Positions 1 through 7,125 are shown, counted from the stretch's first letter. The stretch: 7,764 nucleotides of DNA from Bdellovibrionaceae bacterium UBA2466 (GCA_002342225.1 DDPO01000106.1:1-7764), one strand, 5' to 3'. A program made the numbers and translations. Notes: generated from the letters alone by a model not told the origin.

Positions 1-1670
1 TAAGCAGGTGATTCAGTTAACTGTCTTAGCTCTCTTCTTAAAATTTTACCCACATTGGTTTTGGGAAGCGATTTTCTAAATTCAAAGCTTCTTGGAATTT
101 TGTAGGAAGCTAGTTGTTCTCTGCAGAAGAGCTTGAGTTCTGTTTCTGTGAGAGAAGCGTCTTTGGGGATAACAAAAGCTTTCACAACTTCTCCGGCTGT
201 TTTGTGAGGAACTCCCACCACTGCAACTTCTAAAACCTTAGGGTGTTTGGCAAGAGTGTCTTCAATTTCATTAGGAAATACGTTAAAGCCTGAGACAAGA
301 ATCATGTCTTTTTTTCGATCGACGATAAAAAAGAAACCATCCTCATCCATTCGAGCAATGTCACCAGTGCGAAGCCAACCCTCTTTTAAAACCAACTCGG
401 TTTCTTCAGAACGATTCCAATAACCTTTCATCACTTGAGGGCCTTGCACACAGAGCTCGCCCGGTTCCCCGAGCGGTACTTCATTTCCTTGTTCATTCAC
501 CACTTTTACAAGGGTCTTTGGCATTGGAAGACCGATACTACCCGTTGGCCAATAGCCATCGAGCGGAACGACATGAGTCACAGGAGATGCCTCGGTAAGA
601 CCAAATCCTTGCATCAGACGATTTCCGGTTATCTCTTCCCATTTTTTAGCGACACTTTCTTGCAGAGCCATCCCTCCAGCCAGAGCAAACTTAATGGTTT
701 TAGGAGCCAGAAGTTTAAAAGCTTTGTTGTTGTTGAGAGCATTGAAGAGGGTATTGACTCCAAGGACGATAGTTATCGTCTGTTTTTGAAAGGCTTGAAC
801 GGTATTCTCAATAGGAATGGGGCGGGGAATTAAAACAAGTTTATCTCCTCGAGAGAGAAACATGAGTGAGTTGATAGTAAGACCAAAAATATGAAACATC
901 GGTAGTGCATTGAGGACCACCTCTTCTCCTTCGATGAGATACGGGTCTATCCAAGCTCGCACTTGAGAGATATTACTCACCAAATTTCCGTGTGTAATAA
1001 CGGCCCCCTTCGATGTACCGGTTGTCCCTCCAGTGTATTGAAGAAGAGAGATGTCTTCATGAGAGAGTTCAGGGAAAGAGGCTGGTTTTTTTCTCCCGAG
1101 TTTTAAACAGTTTCGGTAGGAAATGGTTTTTAGATTGTTTTCCGGGGTTTTTTGCCCCTTATAGCTCATAACCCAAGATACAACTTTAGACTTCGGAAAA
1201 GGAAAAAGGTCGGCTACTTCAGTAGAAATGATCGTTTTAATTTCTGTTTCGGGCACAATAGCATCGAGTTTATCCAAGAAAAGATTAAGAATCACAATGG
1301 CTGTTGCGCCGCTGTCCTTGAATTGGTGGAGCATCTCTCTCGGCGTATACTGTGGATTCGTGGGAACGCAAATAATTCCTAACTTTTGTGCCGCAAAGAA
1401 AACAACAGGAAATTGGACAATATTGGGTAGGACAATCGCTAATCGATCACCCTTTTTGAGCCCTAATTCATTCTGAAGATAACCTGCAAAAGAGTTTATT
1501 AACTCATTGAGCTTTGCGTAAGAAACTTCGTGACCCATGCAGTAGAGTGCTGCGTCAGTGTTTTTCGAGTTTAATTTAATGGATAAAAATTGGGGTAGAG
1601 ATATGTCATGGGAGTGCTTAAAACTCTCTGACACACAGCTCGGATAGTTTTTTAACCATGGCTTTTCCAT
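1..1670 (-). CDS. fadD: Long-chain-fatty-acid--CoA ligase (AMP-forming acyl-CoA synthetase), 3' end at window edge
   Basis: The enzyme activates free fatty acids to acyl-CoA through an acyl-adenylate, the entry step of beta-oxidation and phospholipid recycling; it acts in the cytoplasm or at the inner membrane. I translated the minus strand from the ATG at 1668-1670 and found one open frame of 556 codons. The last visible codon is at 3-5, followed by 'TA' at the edge, so a stop (TAA or TAG) is probably cut by one base. The ANL-superfamily motifs come in order: P-loop YTGGTTGTSKG at residues 212-222, GFGLTE at 355-360, GWLRTGD at 431-437 with the ribose-binding Asp, DRKKD at 451-455 followed by the fatty-acyl signature to about 470, and the C-terminal catalytic Lys542 in GKILRR. 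The length matches E. coli FadD (561 aa). AAGGG at 1678-1682 sits 7 nt before the ATG. There is no signal peptide. The chain length preferred cannot be read from the sequence; a medium-chain or other acyl-CoA ligase is possible. Confidence 0.93.
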   Translation of the reverse strand, partial: MEKPWLKNYPSCVSESFKHSHDISLPQFLSIKLNSKNTDAALYCMGHEVSYAKLNELINSFAGYLQNELGLKKGDRLAIVLPNIVQFPVVFFAAQKLGIICVPTNPQYTPREMLHQFKDSGATAIVILNLFLDKLDAIVPETEIKTIISTEVADLFPFPKSKVVSWVMSYKGQKTPENNLKTISYRNCLKLGRKKPASFPELSHEDISLLQYTGGTTGTSKGAVITHGNLVSNISQVRAWIDPYLIEGEEVVLNALPMFHIFGLTINSLMFLSRGDKLVLIPRPIPIENTVQAFQKQTITIVLGVNTLFNALNNNKAFKLLAPKTIKFALAGGMALQESVAKKWEEITGNRLMQGFGLTEASPVTHVVPLDGYWPTGSIGLPMPKTLVKVVNEQGNEVPLGEPGELCVQGPQVMKGYWNRSEETELVLKEGWLRTGDIARMDEDGFFFIVDRKKDMILVSGFNVFPNEIEDTLAKHPKVLEVAVVGVPHKTAGEVVKAFVIPKDASLTETELKLFCREQLASYKIPRSFEFRKSLPKTNVGKILRRELRQLTESPA

Positions 1671-1691
1671 AGCTTTTCCCTTAAAGGGTAG

Positions 1692-1720
1692 GGGATACCA
1701 CAAAGTTTTTTCGGGATCAA
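1692..1720 (-). promoter_or_regulatory. Candidate sigma70-like promoter of the acyl-CoA ligase gene
   Basis: On the minus strand TTGATC (1715-1720) and TATCCC (1692-1697) are separated by 17 nt, upstream of the acyl-CoA ligase start. The matches to consensus are 4/6 and 3/6, and the leader would be only about 15 nt, so this is a weak call. A promoter must lie hereabouts because the neighbouring gene is divergent. Confidence 0.25.
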
Positions 1721-1747
1721 AGGGCAATGAAACACTTTTCAACGTGG

Positions 1748-1776
1748 ATGAAGTTAGTAAGGAAAAGCATTATAAT
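1748..1776 (+). promoter_or_regulatory. Promoter of the SGNH hydrolase gene (perfect -10 box)
   Basis: TATAAT at 1771-1776 is an exact -10 consensus. The hexamer 17 nt upstream, ATGAAG at 1748-1753, matches TTGACA at only three positions. Transcription would begin near 1783, about 28 nt before the GTG at 1811. The box lies downstream of the alternative ATG at 1727, so a transcript from here could only be translated from the GTG. Confidence 0.5.
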
Positions 1777-1798
1777 TAAACAACATAGCTTAACTCTT

Positions 1799-1803
1799 GG
1801 AGG
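1799..1803 (+). promoter_or_regulatory. Ribosome binding site that sets the GTG start of the SGNH hydrolase
   Basis: GGAGG at 1799-1803 is followed by 7 nt and then GTG at 1811, a textbook Shine-Dalgarno arrangement. The ATG at 1727 has only AAAGGG about 2 nt upstream, which is too close to work well. This site decides the start codon. Confidence 0.7.
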
Positions 1804-1810
1804 ACCCCCA

Positions 1811-2917
1811 GTGAGTTCAAATTCGATAAAAACGACGCTACTGATTTTAGGTATTACCATGGGGTTTCTGGGGCTTGTGGAAGGTATCGGAAGGGTTGCT
1901 ATCCGTTATGTAGAGTTGAAGCGTCCCTCGGGAATTTTTGGTGAAAAAATTTTAAGCCATCAGGAGCCGATGTTGGGTTTCGGACTCAAAAAAGGTGTCA
2001 ACGAAGACATGGGGGGATGGGCTGTTAAAACAAATTTATTAGGATTTCGAGATAGTGAACTCACTTTCGAGAAACCCTCTGATGAGATTCGAATTTTTAT
2101 CATCGGTGGATCAACTGTTTTTGGCTGGGGAGTCAATCAACCCGAAACGATTCCAAGCATTATTCAAAATAGAATGAAGGAGTTTTCTGGCAAACGGATT
2201 CGAATCATCAATGCAGGAATCCCTTGGTACGCATCTTGGCATGAGGCAGCCCTTGTTTTTTTTAAAATTTCCGAGATGAATCCTGACTGGATAATTTCCG
2301 TTGATGCTTTGAATGACACAGCTCAAGGGGTCGCACCACTTTGGGAGCCAGTAAGTCGTGGGTTTTTAGACCCTCCTACTAAAGTGGCTTTCGAACGACT
2401 TCACACGCGAGGGGGGGCCCGTTTGTTATTTTCTGACCTCCTTTCGCTCAGTCAGACTTACACCTATTTTTCCTCAAAACTCAAAGGGAGAGAGGGGATT
2501 AGCAAAGGAAGTTATCACCCCGAGCTTTGGGATCAGTATGTGAGCTTAAAAGAAAAAATTGAAGTTTTAAGCTCAGCCAAAGGAATTAGGTTCACAACTT
2601 TCTTTCAACCCGTGATTGTAACTGGAAAAAATCTAACAGAAGAAGAAAGTCGTAACAACGAGACCAACATGAGGCTACCAGACTTTGCTGAAGTTTTTAA
2701 AAACACCTATTTAGAAGGGGAAAAGCGGGGGCTTGCAGCTAAAACATTTCGCTTCATTTCGCTTAAAGATGCTTTTAAAGAGGTCAAGGAGACTATTTAT
2801 ATAGATGGGCAACATTACAATGCCCGAGGGAATGAGATATTAGCTAATGAGATTATTGTTAAAGAGATTTTACCCAATCTTAAAAAGCTTACTACTGAAA
2901 GCAACAGCCGTACTTAA
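1811..2917 (+). CDS. Membrane-anchored SGNH/GDSL-type hydrolase family protein
   Basis: From the GTG at 1811 the product is 368 residues; the frame can be extended to an ATG at 1727 (396 residues), but the promoter and binding site argue against that. A hydrophobic segment at about residues 8-25 looks like an uncleaved signal anchor, placing the rest in the periplasm. The SGNH blocks are recognisable: IIGGST with the presumed nucleophile Ser101 (GGST in place of GDSL), Gly136 in NAGIPWY, Asn168 in DALND (Ala where the family usually has Gly), and DGQH with Asp332 and His335 near the end. This suggests an esterase, lipase or O-acetyl-hydrolase, as in envelope polysaccharide or lipid modification. 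The substrate cannot be told from sequence. It is divergent from the acyl-CoA ligase gene and converges on the CoA-transferase genes with a 16 bp gap and no clear terminator between. Confidence 0.75.
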   Translation: MSSNSIKTTLLILGITMGFLGLVEGIGRVAIRYVELKRPSGIFGEKILSHQEPMLGFGLKKGVNEDMGGWAVKTNLLGFRDSELTFEKPSDEIRIFIIGGSTVFGWGVNQPETIPSIIQNRMKEFSGKRIRIINAGIPWYASWHEAALVFFKISEMNPDWIISVDALNDTAQGVAPLWEPVSRGFLDPPTKVAFERLHTRGGARLLFSDLLSLSQTYTYFSSKLKGREGISKGSYHPELWDQYVSLKEKIEVLSSAKGIRFTTFFQPVIVTGKNLTEEESRNNETNMRLPDFAEVFKNTYLEGEKRGLAAKTFRFISLKDAFKEVKETIYIDGQHYNARGNEILANEIIVKEILPNLKKLTTESNSRT

Positions 2918-2933
2918 TGAACAACCACTAAAG

Positions 2934-3590
2934 TTAGACTTTAATTTCTGAAACTTCCGCAGGTATTGTTAATTTAGCTGCAGTGGCTTTTTTAATTTCT
3001 TCTACAGAAACTCCTGGGGCTCTTTCTTTCAGAACTAAACCTTCTTTAGTCACATCAATCACAGCAAGTTCGGTCACAATTCGACTCACAACCCCTACAC
3101 CGGTTAGAGGAAGCTGACACTTAGGAAGTATTTTGCTCTCTCCGGTTTTTGAGACGTGTTGCATAGCTACAATGAGACGACTTCCACAAGCAACAAGATC
3201 CATCGCTCCACCCATGCCCTTCACCATTTTTCCGGGGATAATCCAATTTGCAATACTTCCAGTTTCATCGACTTCCATAGCCCCCATGACGGTCAAGTTA
3301 ACATGTCCGCCGCGAATCATCGCAAAAGATTCGGCACTTGAAAAAATAGCAGAACCGGGGAGAGTCGTGACCGTTTCTTTGCCTGCATTGATATAGTCTG
3401 GGTCGACTTGATTTTCTTTGGGGTAGGGACCTACTCCTAGAAGGCCATTTTCACTCTGCAAAACAACAGTGATTCCTTTAGGAACATAGTTGGCCACAAG
3501 AGTTGGAATGCCGATTCCTAAGTTGACGTAGTAACCATCTTTGAGTTCTTGCGCGATTCTTTGAGCAATCTGTTCTCGAGAGAGTGCCAT
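2934..3590 (-). CDS. scoB: 3-oxoacid CoA-transferase, subunit B (catalytic-Glu subunit)
   Basis: This is the beta subunit of a family I CoA-transferase, most likely succinyl-CoA:acetoacetate (3-oxoacid) CoA-transferase, which moves CoA onto acetoacetate for ketone-body use. The 218 residues match the usual bacterial subunit. The SENGLLG motif carries Glu47, the residue that forms the glutamyl-CoA thioester in this family. The glycine-rich GIGIPT stretch at 25-30 and GGAMDLV at 127-133 are also typical. The ATG at 3588-3590 lies 5 nt beyond the stop of subunit A. Its AAGGA binding site overlaps the last codons of subunit A, which suggests translational coupling and balanced subunits. An acetate:acetoacetate (atoA-like) or other 3-oxoacid specificity cannot be excluded from motifs alone. 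Confidence 0.9.
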   Translation of the reverse strand: MALSREQIAQRIAQELKDGYYVNLGIGIPTLVANYVPKGITVVLQSENGLLGVGPYPKENQVDPDYINAGKETVTTLPGSAIFSSAESFAMIRGGHVNLTVMGAMEVDETGSIANWIIPGKMVKGMGGAMDLVACGSRLIVAMQHVSKTGESKILPKCQLPLTGVGVVSRIVTELAVIDVTKEGLVLKERAPGVSVEEIKKATAAKLTIPAEVSEIKV

Positions 3591-3595
3591 AATGC

Positions 3596-4291
3596 TTATC
3601 CTTTAGTGGTCATTCGACGTTCGATTCTTTTTTCGTAGTTTTTTCCCTGGAAAATTCTTTTGACGTAGATTCCGGGTACATGAATGTGGTCAGGATCTAG
3701 CTCCCCAGCCGGAACTAATTCTTCAACTTCAGCAATAGTTTTGTAGCTCGCCGTAGCTACATTGGGATTAAAATTTCTAGCGGTACCCCTAAAGACCAAG
3801 TTTCCCATCGTGTCGCCTTTCCAAGCCTTCACAATTGAAAAGTCGGCGAAAAGTGAACGTTCTAAAATGAATTTCCGTCCATTAAATTCTCTGACTTCTT
3901 TACCTTCAGCAATTTGGGTTCCATAACCAGTGGCAGTAAAAAAAGCAGGTATACCGGCTCCGCCCGCCCTAAGCTTCTCCGCTAGAGTACCTTGTGGGGT
4001 GAGTTCGAGTTCCAACTCACCTGATAGAACGAGTTGTTCAAAAAGTTTGTTCTCACCTACGTAACTTGAGACCATTTTTTTAACTTGGCGATTTTGCAAT
4101 AGCAGTCCAATACCAAAATCATCGACTCCCGCATTATTGGAAATACAGGTGAGGTTTTTAACCCCTTTCTTGGCTAAAGCTGCAATACAGTTTTCAGGAA
4201 TTCCACAAAGGCCGAACCCCCCGAGAGCTAAAGTGGCCCCATCAAAAATATCTTGTATGGCTTCGTCTGCATTTTTGACCAATTTATTCAT
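3596..4291 (-). CDS. scoA: 3-oxoacid CoA-transferase, subunit A
   Basis: This is the alpha subunit, partner of the downstream subunit B; together they form the active transferase. The 231 residues are of normal length. The N-terminal [10 protein letters not shown] at residues 24-33 is the glycine-rich signature of subunit A, followed by the conserved SNNAG at about 51-55 and the [17 protein letters not shown] region at about 101-117. Start choice: the ATG at 4289-4291 has GAGGGA (4299-4304) 7 nt upstream, a strong binding site. It is the first gene of a two-gene operon. The strong terminator at 4360-4395 separates it from the protease gene upstream, so it needs its own promoter in about 4305-4350. 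I saw only a weak candidate there, TTCAAC and TATGAG spaced 17 nt on the minus strand. Confidence 0.9.
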   Translation of the reverse strand: MNKLVKNADEAIQDIFDGATLALGGFGLCGIPENCIAALAKKGVKNLTCISNNAGVDDFGIGLLLQNRQVKKMVSSYVGENKLFEQLVLSGELELELTPQGTLAEKLRAGGAGIPAFFTATGYGTQIAEGKEVREFNGRKFILERSLFADFSIVKAWKGDTMGNLVFRGTARNFNPNVATASYKTIAEVEELVPAGELDPDHIHVPGIYVKRIFQGKNYEKRIERRMTTKG

Positions 4292-4350
4292 CGTATTTTC
4301 CCTCGTAACAACAACGCTGTCCTCATATTAACCAGTTTTTTGGGGTTGAA

Positions 4351-4395
4351 AATCAAAAAAAAACCCCCTCGAGCCATTTGGCCAGAGGGGGTTTT
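4351..4395 (-). terminator. Intrinsic (Rho-independent) terminator of the subtilase gene
   Basis: An 11 bp perfect stem pairs 4360-4370 with 4385-4395, with five consecutive G:C pairs. A 14 nt loop lies between and can form a further three-pair inner stem (GCC at 4373-4375 with GGC at 4380-4382). In the minus direction a run of T follows directly (complement of the A run at 4355-4363). It lies 15 nt beyond the protease stop codon, so it ends that transcript and insulates the CoA-transferase operon. On the plus strand only four T follow, so termination in that direction would be weaker. Confidence 0.88.
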
Positions 4396-4409
4396 AAGAG
4401 TATTAGACC

Positions 4410-5756
4410 TTAGAAAGTGCTTGGAAGTGGCAATACGATGAGATCTTTTTCAGAGATACCTCGGCTGCTCCAAGCGGCTACAGGTTCATCAGCTACAGCT
4501 CTTCGAGCTTCTTGAATTGCTACTTCGACTGACATCGTTTTAGACAAAGCAGCTGCTTTGATAGCTCTTTCTCTGTTAACGATACCTGAGCTTGCGACTT
4601 TCCCTTTTAGGAAATCTTTAACATCGACTGTGCCCATGAGGATCTTCTTAATCCCAGCGGGGTTAAGACTGGTGTTTTGATCCTTAACGAGCCCAGCGAC
4701 ATTTGTTACATAAGGAGCGGCCATGCTAGTTCCACTCATTTTTAAGTGGTCATCTCCAGGAATGGTCGACAAAATGGCAACCCCAGGAGCTGCAACTTCC
4801 ACCATTTTTTGTCCGTAGTTTGAGAAAACGGCCAAGGAAGTCATTCCATTGGTAGCAGCTACAGTAATCGTATTGTCTGTTTTAACGTTGGCTGGAGAAG
4901 CTGGAATACTGTCGTTGTCAGTTCCATCATTTCCGGCTGCGAAAACAAACAGAGTGTCTTGGGCAGCAGCAACGAAGTCTTTAGAGCCTTTCACAATTTC
5001 GCCGACGAAGAACTTCGCATAAGCATCAGTCTCGGCATCTGTAGGCTCGGCTCCAGTAAGTTGTTTTACGAGCTGTTTTACAATAGGTTTAACAGCAGTC
5101 ATGCTAACACCAAATGAGCCGTTAGCGATTTCTGACTTCACAGCTCCAGTGTATTTACCAACAGTTGTTAGCATTTCCACTTGGCGTTGGGCCAACATGG
5201 TTAGAAACATCTTCACCATCGGATTTTCGTCTCGTTTGTCCGATGCGAGTCCTCGGTGAGCAGCTGCAAATTTTCGAACCTCTGCAGCTCCAGGGGTTTC
5301 GGTCGGAATCAATTTAAGACCGATCAGAGTCGCTTTTTGAGCGGCTTCGGCAGAGATTCCGGAAACGTGGGTTCCATGGACAAAGTTTCCAAATTTTTGA
5401 AGCTCTTTTAGAAACTCAGGATCATTTTTCTTTGTTTTGTACCACTCTTTTTCTTCTTCAGTTGCAGTACCACCTAAGATTTTGGCCTGAACTTCGAAGA
5501 TTTTGGTGCAATCTGCAGAAAAAGTTCCGAGATATTTGTAATCGATAATTTCGTTATTGTTTTCGGCAAAGTTCCAACCGTGGCTATCGTCTTGATAGGT
5601 CGTCCCGTCAGAGTCGACAGTTTTTGCTTCTGGGTTTTGCCAGATATTGTTTTTTAGGTCCTTATGTTTGTAATCAACACCACTATCAATGATAGCAATG
5701 TTGGCCGCAAATAGGTTCAAGGATGTAATTAATAGACCAATTGCTAGATGCTTCAT
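4410..5756 (-). CDS. Secreted subtilisin-like serine protease (S8 family) without an obvious propeptide
   Basis: This is a peptidase of the subtilase family, exported by the Sec route. Residues 1-18 form a short signal peptide (MKH, a hydrophobic core, then LFA/A). The triad is complete: Asp24 in IIDSGVD, His127 in HGTHVSG and Ser344 in GTSMAAP, with the oxyanion Asn276 in AAGND. Asp24 comes about six residues after the likely cleavage site, leaving no room for the usual I9-type inhibitory propeptide. The spacing between triad residues is expanded: about 100 residues separate Asp and His, and a Lys/Glu-rich stretch plus a helical-looking insert lies at about 135-250. A tail of some 55 residues follows the catalytic core, ending in LPLPSTF; I do not recognise it. 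Start: the ATG at 5754-5756 with a GGGGG run (5764-5768) 7 nt upstream. It is a single-gene unit with its own terminator. The substrate is unknown. Confidence 0.9.
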   Translation of the reverse strand: MKHLAIGLLITSLNLFAANIAIIDSGVDYKHKDLKNNIWQNPEAKTVDSDGTTYQDDSHGWNFAENNNEIIDYKYLGTFSADCTKIFEVQAKILGGTATEEEKEWYKTKKNDPEFLKELQKFGNFVHGTHVSGISAEAAQKATLIGLKLIPTETPGAAEVRKFAAAHRGLASDKRDENPMVKMFLTMLAQRQVEMLTTVGKYTGAVKSEIANGSFGVSMTAVKPIVKQLVKQLTGAEPTDAETDAYAKFFVGEIVKGSKDFVAAAQDTLFVFAAGNDGTDNDSIPASPANVKTDNTITVAATNGMTSLAVFSNYGQKMVEVAAPGVAILSTIPGDDHLKMSGTSMAAPYVTNVAGLVKDQNTSLNPAGIKKILMGTVDVKDFLKGKVASSGIVNRERAIKAAALSKTMSVEVAIQEARRAVADEPVAAWSSRGISEKDLIVLPLPSTF

Positions 5757-5774
5757 TCAGTTTCCCCCAATATT

Positions 5775-5819
5775 TAGTTTACTTGCCGATAGAACAGTAG
5801 CTAACTTGCCGACGAGAAC
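5775..5819. repeat. Imperfect tandem repeat, two copies of about 22 bp, in the subtilase leader
   Basis: Copies at 5775-5795 and 5798-5819 share TAG, then an exact ACTTGCCGA, then AGAAC, about 18 of 22 positions with a single 1-base length difference. The exact core recurs 23 bp apart, close to two helical turns. The repeat ends a few bases before the binding site of the protease gene, so it could be a paired operator, a leader RNA element or a neutral duplication. Confidence 0.6.
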
Positions 5820-5890
5820 TGCAACCCCTCCAAAGGGATTACATTGTGATTAGATTCTCTATGATCTATTAGGATTTTGTCACGTTTTTG

Positions 5891-5923
5891 TTAGCGAAAC
5901 TTAGTGACTTGCTGTGTCGCTAA
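5891..5923. repeat. Inverted repeat TTAGCGA / TCGCTAA between the flavodoxin-fusion and protease genes
   Basis: Seven-base arms at 5891-5897 and 5917-5923 are exact complements around a 19-base loop. No T run follows on either strand, so it is not a typical intrinsic terminator. It lies between the end of the flavodoxin-fusion gene and the protease start and could be a regulator binding site. I could not pick out a convincing promoter in this 193 bp gap; GTGACA at 5878-5883 followed by a poor -10 was the best seen. Confidence 0.35.
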
Positions 5924-5949
5924 AGGGCTCAAACTAGAGGGGCTCTATT

Positions 5950-7125
5950 TTAAAGACCCAGCTCTTTTTGAATTTGCGACGCCCAACCCTTGACTCGTTT
6001 ATCAGTAAGATTGTCCTGATTCTCGACATCTATAACGAGACCTAGGAATTTGCCGTCTCTAATGGCTTTTGATTTTTTGAAATCGTAGCCATCGGTGGGC
6101 CAGAGGCCTACCAATTTAGCGCCACCTTTTTCAAAGGGTTCTAGAAGTTCTGCCATTCCATCCACGTAAGTGTCGGCATAACCTTTTCCATCGCCCAAAC
6201 CAAAAACTGCAACTTTTTTGCCTGCGAAGGTTAAAGCTTTGACCTCTGGAAGCATAGCAGCCCAGTCGTCTTGGAGTTCCCCGATGTGCCATGTCGGGAC
6301 ACCGATTATGATGTTTTCAACAACCGTGAGATCGACGGGGTGAATGTCGGTGATATTTTTCAAATAATCTACAGAGCCAAGTTCTTTCTTTAGCATCTCG
6401 GCTATATTGGCTGTATTGCCAGTGGATGAACCGAAGAAAATAGCCGTTTTTGCAGGGGTAAGTGTGGGCTTAGTTCGGTCAACAGGGGCTGCGCTGGCAG
6501 CAGCAGCTGCTGCTGGTTTAGCCGCTTTGGCAGCAGCTTCAGCTTGAGCTTTGGCCAAGGCCGCTTTTTTCTCTTCTTCGAGCCGTTTTCGTTCCTCTTC
6601 AGCTTTTCGTATTTTTTCTGCGATTTCAGTTTTTACTTTTTCACTATGCGCTTTAAGATCGGCATGAGGAATAGATGCGATAGCGCTTGTATCTTGAGCA
6701 AGATACCCTTCAGAAATCATGGCTTGGCTCGGAGCTTTGGAGCCTTTGCCGCGTAAGTTCTTGATAACTTCGGCCAATGGTAGGGTGACCGTGATGGTTT
6801 TTTGATTATCTAGAAAAAACTCGAAAGTGATTTGTCCTGAACGGGCTCTGTCAGAACCCACTAAAAATTGCTTTAGTTCCTGAGAAGTCTCAATAGACTG
6901 AACAAAAGAATGGTCTTTGGCTGGGGCAAAAGTATAGCTCGCATCAGCGACCTTTATAGAACTCACTTGGCTATTGGCTTTGACCACGACTCGGAAAACC
7001 TCAGTTGAGGTATCTTTCCAAACTCCCCATATCCCTAAGTGCCCAGGTTCATCTCCTTTGCAGATGCCGAATCGAGCAGGTCCTTGAGAATTGCCAGAAA
7101 GATTCATTTTTTTCAGTAGCGACAT
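5950..7125 (-). CDS. Flavodoxin-domain protein: unrecognised N-terminal domain, coiled coil and C-terminal long-chain flavodoxin
   Basis: The C-terminal part (about residues 226-391) is a complete long-chain flavodoxin, an FMN-carrying low-potential electron carrier. It has the phosphate loop SSTGNT at 233-238, PTW at 277-279 whose Trp stacks on FMN, GLGDGKGY with Tyr316 as the second stacking residue, and the long-chain loop WPTDGYDF onward to about 378. Ahead of it, residues 1-155 form an unrecognised, probably beta-rich domain with an N-terminal ICKGDEPGHLGIWGVW stretch. Residues 158-200 are a Lys/Glu/Arg-rich helix likely to form a coiled coil, and 190-215 are Ala/Pro-rich, a flexible tether. 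There is no signal peptide or membrane segment, so it is probably cytoplasmic. Free flavodoxins are about 170 residues, so this is more than twice the normal size. Start: ATG at 7123-7125 with GGAGA (7136-7140) 10 nt upstream. A weak promoter candidate, TTGAAT and TAAGGT spaced 17 nt, lies at 7164-7192. Confidence 0.88.
   Translation of the reverse strand: MSLLKKMNLSGNSQGPARFGICKGDEPGHLGIWGVWKDTSTEVFRVVVKANSQVSSIKVADASYTFAPAKDHSFVQSIETSQELKQFLVGSDRARSGQITFEFFLDNQKTITVTLPLAEVIKNLRGKGSKAPSQAMISEGYLAQDTSAIASIPHADLKAHSEKVKTEIAEKIRKAEEERKRLEEEKKAALAKAQAEAAAKAAKPAAAAAASAAPVDRTKPTLTPAKTAIFFGSSTGNTANIAEMLKKELGSVDYLKNITDIHPVDLTVVENIIIGVPTWHIGELQDDWAAMLPEVKALTFAGKKVAVFGLGDGKGYADTYVDGMAELLEPFEKGGAKLVGLWPTDGYDFKKSKAIRDGKFLGLVIDVENQDNLTDKRVKGWASQIQKELGL
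6498..6515. repeat. 18 bp perfect palindrome of CAG/CTG triplets inside the Ala linker
   Basis: Three CAG triplets followed by three CTG triplets make an exact palindrome that encodes part of the alanine run of the flavodoxin fusion (residues about 204-212). It could fold back on itself or slip in replication, so linker length may vary between strains. Confidence 0.6.

Noticed and set aside
435..1476. Plus-strand open frames across the first 1.5 kb
   Set aside because: They lie antisense to the acyl-CoA ligase, whose 556 codons are open and carry every family motif. The plus-strand products resemble nothing I recognise.
1..1670. Possible pseudogene or frameshift in the acyl-CoA ligase
   Set aside because: Full manual translation stays in one frame from the ATG to the window edge with all motifs in order. 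Only the stop codon is cut by the edge.
2929..2943. Small hairpin TAAAGT-TAG-ACTTTA between the convergent hydrolase and CoA-transferase genes as a terminator
   Set aside because: It has a six-pair AT-rich stem with a 3-base loop and no T run on either strand, so it is too weak to call.
3133..3396. Plus-strand frames inside the CoA-transferase subunit B gene
   Set aside because: They are shadows of a gene with clear family motifs on the opposite strand.
5935..5947. TAGAG/CTCTA hairpin just after the flavodoxin-fusion stop as a terminator
   Set aside because: The stem is only five pairs with a 3-base loop and no proper T run in the minus direction.
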